NCBI RefSeq assembly: GCF_016862675.1
Contig: NZ_BONK01000010.1
Coordinates: forward strand, 164,092 to 228,091
Direction: 5' to 3'
Origin: Cellulomonas chitinilytica
Lineage (GTDB): Bacteria > Actinomycetota > Actinomycetes > Actinomycetales > Cellulomonadaceae
DNA length: 64,000 nt
The notes beneath the pieces are model-generated. The model was not told the DNA's origin, made no database searches, and worked only from the letters and a program-made list of their open reading frames with translations. Made by a program: the position numbers and the translations under genes. Below, piece by piece: positions 1-7,887 of the stretch. Each line of letters opens with the position of its first letter. Position 1 is the stretch's first letter.

Positions 1-137
1 CGACGCCGGGGGGGCCGGACGAGCGCTGGACGCGTCCCGCGCGCATCCGCGGCGAACCGCACACCCGGCACGACGACGCTGCCCGGCGAGCACCGAACGG
101 GAGCGGCCTCGTCCCTCGGCCGAGGGTCAGGTCTGCG

Positions 138-692
138 TCAGCCCGACGTCGCGGCCCGCAGGTCGTCGCCCAGGGACGCGAGCTCCTGCGACAGGTCGTC
201 GAGCGCGTCCGCCGCCTCACCGCCCGCGTCGGCCTTCGCCGCGTCGAGCTGCTGGCGTGCTGCGTCGAGCTCCGCCTGGGCGTCCGCGATCGCCTCCTGG
301 CTCTGCTCCGTGCCGTCGGCCTTCGCCTTGTCGAGGGCCGCCTGGGCGTCGGTGACGGCCTGCTGCGCCTGGGCGACGGCCGCGTCCGCCTTGGCCTTGG
401 TGGTCGCGTCGAGCGAGCTGAGCTTCTCCTTGGCGGCCTCGATCTCGTCCTTCGCCTCCTGGGCCTGCTGGCGCGCGTCCTCGAGGGACTGGCGGGCCTC
501 GTCGACGGCGCTGCGTGCGCTGCTGGCGGCATCCTTGGCCTGCTGGGCGGCGTCGTCGATGTCGGAGTCGGAGCAGGCGGCGAGGCCGGCGGCCACGCCG
601 ACGCCCAGCGCGAGCGCTGCGAGGCGCGAGGTGGTGCGGGTGCGGAACGACCGGGGTGTCGTCCGTGTGCTGTGGGGGCCGATCGGGAGCAC
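138..692 (-). CDS. Putative coiled-coil lipoprotein (184 aa)
   Basis: Predicted lipoprotein anchored on the outer face of the membrane. The start is taken as GTG at 692 because AGGAGG lies at 698-703, five bases upstream; a longer reading to 785 has no such site. Residues 24-39 are a hydrophobic signal segment ending in a lipobox (Leu-Ala-Ala-Cys, lipidated Cys40). Residues 41-175 are almost entirely Ala/Gln/Glu/Lys/Asp in heptad-like order, predicting one long helical coiled coil. It belongs to no family I can name; a spacer or periplasmic scaffold role is a guess. It is a single gene on the minus strand downstream of adhE but separated from it by a terminator. Confidence 0.7.
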   Translation of the reverse strand: MLPIGPHSTRTTPRSFRTRTTSRLAALALGVGVAAGLAACSDSDIDDAAQQAKDAASSARSAVDEARQSLEDARQQAQEAKDEIEAAKEKLSSLDATTKAKADAAVAQAQQAVTDAQAALDKAKADGTEQSQEAIADAQAELDAARQQLDAAKADAGGEAADALDDLSQELASLGDDLRAATSG

Positions 693-850
693 GGGGTCCT
701 CCTGGGGGTCGGGTCCGCCACAGTCTGCCCGCCCGTCGGCCGCGGCGCCCGCCGGTCCCGTGCTCGTCCGTCCCGACGGCGGCACCGATCTGGACGATCG
801 CCCGACTGCGCGCGCTGCCGGTGCGCCTCGCGCGAGCGGTCCCCGCGATG

Positions 851-946
851 GCGGCGACCGCTCGCGCGGCGCTCTCCCCTGGGTCGCGGCGACCGCTCGC
901 GTGGCGCTCTCCCCAGGGTCGCGGCGACCGCTCGCGTGGATCGGTC
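851..946. repeat. 35-bp tandem repeat, about 2.7 copies
   Basis: Units at 851-885 and 886-920 differ at two or three positions; a third partial unit starts at 921. Each begins GCGGCGACCGCTCGCG. The segment 832-841 is the reverse complement of 856-865, so the array can also fold. Confidence 0.75.
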
Positions 947-958
947 CCCTGACAAGGC

Positions 959-997
959 GATGCCTCGCCCGGCGGGTGGTCAGCCGGGCGAGGCATC
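959..997 (-). terminator. Terminator hairpin of adhE
   Basis: A perfect 15-bp inverted repeat (959-973 against 983-997) with a 9-base loop lies 56 bases after the adhE stop on the minus strand. There is no clear T tract, which is usual for high-GC actinobacteria. Confidence 0.75.
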
Positions 998-1052
998 GGG
1001 GCGAGCAGGACGGCCGCTCCCGCAGAGGGGGGGCAGGGCGGCCGCGGAGGAC

Positions 1053-3818
1053 TCAGGCCTCCAGCTGCTCGCTGCGGCGCGTACGGACGTCCTCCAGCGA
1101 CGTTCCGTAGTAAGCCGCCGTCAACAGGTCCTTCATGTCGTCGATCATCGGCATCCGCGGGTTGGCGGGTGCGCACTGGTCCTCGTAGGCGCCCATGGCG
1201 ACCTCGTCGAGCCGGGAGATGAACTCCTGCTCGTCGACGCCCTGCGCCTGGAAGGACGACGGGATGCCGACCTTGGAACGCAGCGCCTCGACCGCGAGGG
1301 CGTACGACTCCACGCCCTCGGCCGGCGTGGAGGCCGGCAGGCCGAGCATCGCGGCGATCTGCTGGAACCGCTCCGGCGCGACGTAGTGCTCGTACTTCGG
1401 CCAGCTCGTGAGCTTCGTCGGGACGGTGCCGTTGTAGCGGATGACGTGGGGGAGCAGCGTCGCGTTCGTGCGGCCGTGCACCAGGTGGTACGTCGAGCCG
1501 GTCACGTGCGCCATGGCGTGCACGATCCCGAGGAACGCGTTGCCGAAGCTCATCCCGGCGATCGTCCCGGCGTTGTGCATCTTCTCCCGGGCGTCCCGCG
1601 TGGCGGGGTCGTTCGGGTCCCCGTTCACGGACATGGCCAGGTTGTCGAAGATGAGGCGGATCGCCTGCAGGGCCATGCCGTCCGTGAAGTCGTTGGCGTA
1701 GACGCTCACGAACGCCTCGGTGGCGTGGGTGAGGGCGTCGAAGCCGGAGTCCGCCGCGAGCGACGGGGGCATCTTCGAGGTGAGGACGGGGTCGATGATC
1801 GCGACGGTCGGGGTGAGCGCGTAGTCCGCGAGCGGGTACTTCTTGCCGGCGTCCGGGTCGGAGATGACCGCGAACGGCGTGACCTCGGCGCCCGTGCCCG
1901 ACGTCGTCGGGATGCAGACGAGCTGCGCGAGCTCGCCCAGGACGGGGAACTTGAACGCACGCTTGCGGACGTCGAAGAACTTCTGCTTCAGGTCGGAGAA
2001 CTCGATCTCCGGGTGCTCGTAGAGCAGCCACATGACCTTCGCGGCGTCCATCGGCGAGCCGCCGCCGAGGGCGATGATCGTGTCGGGCCGGAAGTGGCGC
2101 ATCTGCGCGGCGCCCGCCTGGACGGTCCGCACCGACGGCTCGGGCTCGACCTGGTCGATGATCTGCAGCGCGACCTTGTTGGGACGGCGGTTGAGGACGT
2201 CGATGATCTTGTCGACGAAGCCCAGCGTGGTCATCGTGGCGTCGGTGACGATCGTGACGCGCTCGACGTCGGCCATGTCCGACAGGTAGCGGATGGCGTT
2301 CGGCTCGAAGTACGTCTTCGCCGGGACCTTGAACCACTGCAGGTTGTTGTTGCGGCGACCGACCCGCTTGACGTTGATGAGGTTCACCGCCGAGACGTTG
2401 TTGGACACGGAGTTGTGCCCGTACGACCCGCAGCCCAGGGTGAGCGACGGGATGAACGCGTTGTAGATGTCACCGATGCCGCCGAGCGAGCTGGGGGCGT
2501 TCGCGATGACGCGGACGGCCTTCACCCGGCTGCCGAACTCCTCGGTCAGGGCGTCGTCGCGCGTGTGGATCGCGGCGGAGTGGCCCAGGCCGTCGAACTC
2601 GACCATCTGCTCGGCCAGGGTGATGCCGTGCTCGGTGGACGTCGCACGCAGCACCGCGAGGACCGGCGCGAGCTTCTCGCGGGTCAGGGGCTCCTGGGGG
2701 CCGACACCGGAGACCTCGGCCAGGATGATCGACGTGTCGGCCGGGACGCTGAAGCCGGCCTTCTCGGCGATCCACTGCGGCGACTGGCCGACGACGGACG
2801 GGTTGAGCTTGGCCTCGGCGCAGTTCGTGCCCTCGGCGTCGACGCCGAAGATGAACTGCTCGAGCTTGGCCTTCTCGGCGGGCGTGGCGCGGTAGGCGTG
2901 CAGCACGGCGAACTCGCGCATGGCCTCGTCGTAGATGACGTCGTCGAGGATGACGGCCTGCTCGGAGGCGCAGATCATGCCGTTGTCGAACGCCTTGGAC
3001 AGCACGACGTCGTTGACGGCCCGCTTGAGCTTGGCGGTCTTCTCGATGTAGGCGGGGACGTTGCCGGCGCCGACGCCGAGCGCGGGCTTGCCGCACGAGT
3101 AGGCGGCGCGGACCATCGCGTTGCCGCCGGTCGCGAGGATGGTGGAGACGCCCGGGTGGTTCATCAGGGCGTTGGTGGCGGCGATCGAGGGCGTCTCGAC
3201 CCACTGGATGCAGTGCTCGGGGGCACCGGCCGCGATCGCGGCGTCGCGGACGACCTTGGCGGCGGCGACGGAGGACTTCTGGGCGCTCGGGTGGAACGCG
3301 AAGATGATCGGGTTGCGCGTCTTGAGCGCGATGAGCGACTTGAAGATCGCGGTCGACGTCGGGTTCGTCACGGGGGTGACGCCACAGATGACGCCGACGG
3401 GCTCGGCGATCTCGGTGATGCCCCGCAGGTCGTCGCGGCTGATCACGCCGACGGTCTTGAGGTCCGCCATCGAGTTCGTCACGTGCTCGCACGCGAAGAT
3501 GTTCTTGACGGCCTTGTCCTCGAACACGCCGCGGCCGGTCTCGTCGACGGCGAGCTTGGCGAGGTGCCCGTGCTGGTCCAGCGCGGCGACCGAGCCCTTC
3601 TTGACCAGGCGGTCGACGTCCTCCTGCGTGAAGCGGGAGTACTCGGCGAGGGCCTTGGTCGCGTTCGCGACGAGCTGGTCGATCGACGCGGTGATGTCAG
3701 CCTCAGGCGTCGTCGGCGCGGGTGCGGTGGTCGACGCGGCGCTGGCGCCTGCTGCGACGACGGTGTCGGCCTTGCGGCCCTTGGACGTGCGCGACGTGCT
3801 GGACTCGGTGACGGTCAC
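1053..3818 (-). CDS. adhE: Bifunctional acetaldehyde-CoA/alcohol dehydrogenase AdhE
   Basis: Fermentative enzyme that reduces acetyl-CoA to acetaldehyde and then to ethanol with NADH; it usually forms cytosolic spirosomes. The start is GTG at 3818, preceded by AAGGGGAG, giving 921 residues, slightly longer than the usual 870-890 because of an Ala/Thr-rich head of about 40 residues. The aldehyde dehydrogenase half carries the catalytic cysteine at 283 (GMICASEQ); the iron-dependent alcohol dehydrogenase half carries GGGSPMDAAK and the metal-ligand stretches around DALTHATEAF and HAMAHVTGSTYHLVHG. It is transcribed alone. A TAGCGT -10-like box lies at 3893-3898, without a good -35. No Rex site was seen. 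Confidence 0.97.
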   Translation of the reverse strand: MTVTESSTSRTSKGRKADTVVAAGASAASTTAPAPTTPEADITASIDQLVANATKALAEYSRFTQEDVDRLVKKGSVAALDQHGHLAKLAVDETGRGVFEDKAVKNIFACEHVTNSMADLKTVGVISRDDLRGITEIAEPVGVICGVTPVTNPTSTAIFKSLIALKTRNPIIFAFHPSAQKSSVAAAKVVRDAAIAAGAPEHCIQWVETPSIAATNALMNHPGVSTILATGGNAMVRAAYSCGKPALGVGAGNVPAYIEKTAKLKRAVNDVVLSKAFDNGMICASEQAVILDDVIYDEAMREFAVLHAYRATPAEKAKLEQFIFGVDAEGTNCAEAKLNPSVVGQSPQWIAEKAGFSVPADTSIILAEVSGVGPQEPLTREKLAPVLAVLRATSTEHGITLAEQMVEFDGLGHSAAIHTRDDALTEEFGSRVKAVRVIANAPSSLGGIGDIYNAFIPSLTLGCGSYGHNSVSNNVSAVNLINVKRVGRRNNNLQWFKVPAKTYFEPNAIRYLSDMADVERVTIVTDATMTTLGFVDKIIDVLNRRPNKVALQIIDQVEPEPSVRTVQAGAAQMRHFRPDTIIALGGGSPMDAAKVMWLLYEHPEIEFSDLKQKFFDVRKRAFKFPVLGELAQLVCIPTTSGTGAEVTPFAVISDPDAGKKYPLADYALTPTVAIIDPVLTSKMPPSLAADSGFDALTHATEAFVSVYANDFTDGMALQAIRLIFDNLAMSVNGDPNDPATRDAREKMHNAGTIAGMSFGNAFLGIVHAMAHVTGSTYHLVHGRTNATLLPHVIRYNGTVPTKLTSWPKYEHYVAPERFQQIAAMLGLPASTPAEGVESYALAVEALRSKVGIPSSFQAQGVDEQEFISRLDEVAMGAYEDQCAPANPRMPMIDDMKDLLTAAYYGTSLEDVRTRRSEQLEA

Positions 3819-4018
3819 CGTGGGCTCCCCTTGAGCAGGTAACAGGTGGTGGGTTCGCTCCGACGCTGGAGATCGCGGTTGCGACAGGAACGACGCTATT
3901 GAGCGAACTCGTCGGATGAATGGGGCGAAGGTCCTGACCTGCGCACCGGGTGGTGTGCCGCAGTGTTCCCGCAGGTCACGGGCCCCGTCGCTCCTCGATC
4001 GCGCGGAAGTCTCGTGGA

Positions 4019-5532
4019 TCACACCGCCGCGGCCGGACGCCTGTCGGGACTCCACGCTTCGTGCCGCCGCTCAGGACCGAGGTCGTCGGCCGGAGCGTTG
4101 ACGATCCGCCCCGCCCGCGACCAGAACGTGTACCGCGGAACGGGCCAACCTCGGGGCAGGCGGGTGTCAGGCTCGCGCGGACGTGCCGGATCCCGCCGCC
4201 GCTGCCGTCCGCCTCCACGGTGAGAGCCGTCGGGCGGCGCTGTGCGCCGCTCGATCGTCAGGTCCAGCCGGTGCACCTCGTGGTGGTGGTAGACGCACAG
4301 CAGCACCCCGTTGGCGACAGAGGTGCGCCCGCCGTCCCGGTCCCACCACCGGATGTGGTGGACCTCGCCCACCGCGCCGGCTTGCCGCACCCGTTCCACG
4401 CGCATCGCTGGTCGCGGACGATCACCGCGCGTCGCTGGGCACCGGTGTAGACCCGGCGGGTCCGGCCGAGGTCGGTGGGTGTGCCGTCGGCGGTCACGGC
4501 GATCCGGGTCACCTCGCAGTCGCACAGCGCCCGGGCCAGCACGGACATCGGGACGGGCGCGCCGTCCTCGGTCGTGGCCGGCGGCACCGGCGACCGGTCG
4601 AGCTCCTGGCCGGCGGCGCGGGCGGCGTGGTGGGCGCGCAGCTCGGCCAACGTCTCCACGGGCACGACGAGCGAGACGTGCGGTCGCGCGGACGCCCCGG
4701 AGCGGCCGGGAGCCTCGGGCGCGACGCCGTCCGGGCCGTCGCCGATCCGAGCGCCCACCAGGTCGCCGCGCTGGCCGCGTCCCACCCGGCCGGTCGCGAG
4801 CGACCTCTCCGCCAGCGCCACGAGTGCGTCTGCCGTCGCCTGCTCGGGCGACCGGTCCGGTCCTGGCACCTCGCCGACCGCCTCGACCGCCAACCGGAGC
4901 GCCTCACCGGCCCTCCGGTCGAGCCGCCCGCGCAGGAACGTCCCGTCGGGCCGGTCGGTCAGCACGAGGAACCGTTCGCGCCGCTGCGCCTCGTGGTCCC
5001 GCTCGAGCGCACCCGGCTCCATCGTCGCGACCAGGTGCGCGAGCGACCGCGCGAACTCGGGCGCCGTCTGCGACCGAGCCATCCGCACGACGGCCTCCTG
5101 CCCTTCGTCGGACGAGAGCTGCTCAGCGACGGCGAGCGATGCCCGGGCGGTGGTCCGTGCGACGGCGTCGAGGTGCTCGAGCGGCACCCCGCCGGACCGC
5201 ACCGCTGCCGCGACGACGGGCATCGCCACGAGCGCGTCCGCCTGACGCATCTGCCGCGAGGCCTCGCCCAGCCCGAGCCGGGCGCGTCGCGCACGCGCCG
5301 CCTCGAAGGACCTGTCACCGGGTCCGACCGACGTCCCTGCCGCCCGCTCCGCCACCAGCAGGTGAGCCCGTGCCGTCGCCACCGCACCGGTGACCCGATA
5401 GAAACCTGCCAACGCCGCTTCCCGCGCCTCGCGGCTCCAGCCCCCGGCGTCACGCACCTCGTCCACGAGCGCGTCGAGGAGCCTCACGAGTGCCGCGAGG
5501 GGCGGTGAGGTCGCGAGCGACGGTTCGAACAT
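4019..5532 (-). pseudogene. DUF222/HNH endonuclease (13E12 family), frameshifted
   Basis: The first 385 codons (frame ending at 4258) encode a DUF222 domain and the first zinc-knuckle part of an HNH domain ([11 protein letters not shown]). The remainder, [17 protein letters not shown] through [11 protein letters not shown], continues in another frame and stops at 4019. Family members read Arg-Trp-Cys-Glu-Val-His-His at the junction; here one T of the Cys codon appears missing at about 4366-4371, which rejoins the frames if restored (about 504 residues). Without it the nuclease core is lost. The ATG at 5532 is leaderless behind TTGACT (5562-5567), a 16-bp spacer and TAGAAT (5540-5545). Either a real pseudogene or a sequencing error. 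Confidence 0.85.
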
Positions 5533-5540
5533 ACGTACGA
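5525..5540 (-). promoter_or_regulatory. Candidate SOS (LexA) box over the HNH gene start
   Basis: Reading TCGAAC-ATAC-GTACGA, this differs at one base from the mycobacterial-type SOS box TCGAAC-N4-GTTCGA. It covers the start codon and the expected transcription start of the DUF222-HNH gene, a position suited to repression. SOS control is known for some mycobacterial 13E12-family genes. Confidence 0.6.
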
Positions 5541-5567
5541 TTCTACGCCGCTCGACATGACAGTCAA
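5540..5567 (-). promoter_or_regulatory. Leaderless promoter of the DUF222-HNH gene
   Basis: The -35 element TTGACT (5562-5567) and -10 element TAGAAT (5540-5545) are separated by 16 bases. The ATG begins seven bases after the -10, so the transcript should be leaderless. Confidence 0.65.
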
Positions 5568-5635
5568 CCCTCTGACCTGCGCAGATGCGTCATCGAACCG
5601 TCCATAGGCCGCGTCATCCACAGGGCGGACGCGAG

Positions 5636-6091
5636 CTAGAGCCTGCCGTCCGTGGGCCGCCGCGACGGCTGATCCGGCGACTCCCGCAGGCACCGGAAGC
5701 GTTCGACCCCGGGGTACTTCTCACCGAGCGACGTGATCGAGAACCCGCACCGGCGGTAGAACTCCACGCTGTGCCGATCGGTCTCCGCCTCGACCCACCG
5801 GTACCCGCTCACGAGCGAGACCTCGTCGAGCAGCAGACGCCCGAGCCCGGACCGACGCCTCGTCCGCTCGACGGCGAGCGCCCGGACGACGAAGCCGCCA
5901 TCCCTCTCACGACCGACCGCCGCGGCCACCGGTTCGTCGTCGACGCAGACGACGACAGCTGGGAGGGAAGCGACCAGGGCGGAGGCCGTCTCGGGGTGCG
6001 GACCCGCGACGGCGTCCTCCAGGAGCTCGGCGACCTGAGCCCGCGCGACGGCCGGGACCGCCCCCGTCCACGTCTGCAGTCGGCCACTCAT
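5636..6091 (-). CDS. GNAT-family N-acetyltransferase
   Basis: A 151-residue single-domain GNAT acetyltransferase that should transfer an acetyl group from acetyl-CoA to an unknown amine. The acetyl-CoA loop is visible as RRSGLGRLLLDEV, followed by the late strand-helix EFYRRCGF typical of the fold. The start is the ATG at 6091; a longer frame upstream has no GNAT-like sequence and overlaps the antiporter gene. No strong ribosome binding site is seen. It lies 38 bases downstream of the antiporter gene on the same strand and may be its last operon member. The substrate is unknown. Confidence 0.8.
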   Translation of the reverse strand: MSGRLQTWTGAVPAVARAQVAELLEDAVAGPHPETASALVASLPAVVVCVDDEPVAAAVGRERDGGFVVRALAVERTRRRSGLGRLLLDEVSLVSGYRWVEAETDRHSVEFYRRCGFSITSLGEKYPGVERFRCLRESPDQPSRRPTDGRL

Positions 6092-6129
6092 GCCGGTGAC
6101 CGTACGGCCTGCGAGGCGAGGCGGGGCCG

Positions 6130-7845
6130 TCACCCCTGCACCCGCTCCAGCCACGACGACGACAGGCTCTCGTCCTCCAGGTCGAGCTCCCGCATCATCC
6201 GCCGCATCACGGTCTCGTCGAGCTCCCCGGCGTCCCGCCGTTCCATGAGGACCTCCCGCTGCACGGCGACGATCTGCCGCCGCAGCTTCTGGGCCCTCCG
6301 CGACTCCTCCTTCCCCGGCAGCCGGCCGTCCACGCGCGGCCCGGCGAGCGGTCCGAGCCCCCGGGTGCTCTCGGACACGTCGAGGTCGTCGGGCAGCAGC
6401 TCGTCGGCGTGGTCGGGGTCGAGCATCACGGCGGCCGCGGCGGCCCGTCCGCGCCAGGCGGCCGAGAGCCGCCCGATGGCCTCGTCGGCGTTCTCGGGTC
6501 CGACGATCGCCGCCCACGCCTCACGTCGGGACTCGAGCGCCTGCTGCACGGCCTCGGCGGTCGCGACCCGCGTGGCGGCCTCCTGCGCGGCGTCCCTGGC
6601 GGCCTCGTCGGCGGAGCCGACCCGCAGCCGCCGGATCACCCAGGGCAGGGTGAGCCCCTGCACCAGGAGCGTCCCGAGCGCGACGGTGTACGCGGCGAGC
6701 TGGATGGTGGCCCGCTCGGGGAAGGGCGCGCCACCGAGCGTCACGGGGATGGCGGCGGCCGCGGCGAGCGTGACGACGCCGCGCATCCCGGCCCACGAGA
6801 CGACCGCGGACTCCCGCGCGGAGAGCGAGTCGTGGGCGGGTCGGTGGCTGCCGCGCAGCCGGAGGTGGTCGAACCGCGCGGTGACGAAGATGTACGCGGG
6901 CCGCACGAGGATCGCCGTGAGCAGCACCAGGAGCGAGACGGCGACGCCGTGCGCGAGCCCCTGGTCGGAGGCGACGACGTCGCGGATGACCCAGGGCAGC
7001 TGGACGCCGATGAGGGCGAACGTGAACGACTCGAGCAGGATGTCGAGCGTCGACCAGATGGGCTCCTCGTAGAGCCGGGTCGCGTAGCCGGCGCGGGGCG
7101 AGGTGTGCCCGAGGTACAGCCCGGCGGTGACGACGGCGAGCACGCCGGACCCGCTGACGGCCTCGGCGAACCAGTACGCGGCGAACGGGGTGAGCAGCCC
7201 GATCGCGGACGCGACGACGGGGTCGTCGAGGTGCAGCCGGACCTGGTGCACGACCCAGCCGAGCACGAGGCCCACGCCGACGCCGACGACCACGGCCAGG
7301 CTGAAGGTCTTCACGGCGTCGCCGAGCAGCCAGGCGCCGGTGGAGACGCCGACCAGCGCCACCTTGTAGAGCGTGAGCGACGTGGCGTCGTTGATGAGGC
7401 TCTCGCCGGACAGCAGGGTCATCACGCGCCGCGGCAGCCCGAGCCGCCGGCCCACGGCAGCGGCGGCGACCGCGTCGGGCGGCGCGACGACGGCGCCGAG
7501 CACGAGCGCGGCGGCGAAGGGCACGGCGAGCTCGGAGGCCCAGAAGACGAGCGCGACGGCGACGGCGGACACCAGGACGAGCCCGACCCCGAGCCGGGTG
7601 ATGGAGTTGAGGGACGCGCGGAAGTCCCGGTACGAGCTGGACAGCGCCGCGGAGTACAGCAGCGGCGGGAGCACGAACTCGAGCAGGACCTCGGAGTCGA
7701 TCTCGTACCTCGGCACGCCGGGCACGAACGAGACGACGAGCGCGATCGCGACGATGACGAGGGGCGCCGGCCATCTCCGCCGGCGGCAGGCCGCCGCGAC
7801 GAGCACGGCCCCGGCGACCAGCAGGAAGACCTCGACGTGGTGCAC
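6130..7845 (-). CDS. Na+/H+ antiporter, CPA1 family
   Basis: A 571-residue integral membrane cation/proton antiporter of the CPA1 (NhaP/NHE-like) type, for pH and sodium homeostasis. About twelve hydrophobic segments fill residues 1-400; the central signature around LGAVVAPPDAVAAAAV and LSGESLINDATSLTLY contains the acidic residues that bind the cation. Residues 410-571 form a charged cytoplasmic tail. The start is GTG at 7845 with GGAGG eight bases upstream. It follows the GH67-like membrane protein by 42 bases on the same strand and precedes a GNAT gene. The ion specificity cannot be read from sequence. Confidence 0.93.
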   Translation of the reverse strand: MHHVEVFLLVAGAVLVAAACRRRRWPAPLVIVAIALVVSFVPGVPRYEIDSEVLLEFVLPPLLYSAALSSSYRDFRASLNSITRLGVGLVLVSAVAVALVFWASELAVPFAAALVLGAVVAPPDAVAAAAVGRRLGLPRRVMTLLSGESLINDATSLTLYKVALVGVSTGAWLLGDAVKTFSLAVVVGVGVGLVLGWVVHQVRLHLDDPVVASAIGLLTPFAAYWFAEAVSGSGVLAVVTAGLYLGHTSPRAGYATRLYEEPIWSTLDILLESFTFALIGVQLPWVIRDVVASDQGLAHGVAVSLLVLLTAILVRPAYIFVTARFDHLRLRGSHRPAHDSLSARESAVVSWAGMRGVVTLAAAAAIPVTLGGAPFPERATIQLAAYTVALGTLLVQGLTLPWVIRRLRVGSADEAARDAAQEAATRVATAEAVQQALESRREAWAAIVGPENADEAIGRLSAAWRGRAAAAAVMLDPDHADELLPDDLDVSESTRGLGPLAGPRVDGRLPGKEESRRAQKLRRQIVAVQREVLMERRDAGELDETVMRRMMRELDLEDESLSSSWLERVQG

Positions 7846-7887
7846 GGTGGTCGCCTCCGAGCCGTCGGGTGCAGGGCTGCTGCGACC

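Larger units (their letters stand above)
693..1052. other. Intergenic region with 35-bp tandem repeats and terminator
   Basis: This 360-base gap holds no convincing gene. It contains the ribosome binding site of the lipoprotein gene (698-703), a 35-bp tandem repeat (851-946) and the terminator hairpin of adhE (959-997). Confidence 0.6.

Noticed and set aside
1..137. Possible gene end at the window start
   Set aside because: Only a short palindrome (CCTCGGCCGAGG near 114-125) was seen; no coding frame with family resemblance could be supported.
672..3842. A 1056-codon plus-strand open frame opposite adhE
   Set aside because: Its product is Arg/Asp/Gly/Val low-complexity sequence with no domain, while the opposite strand encodes full AdhE.
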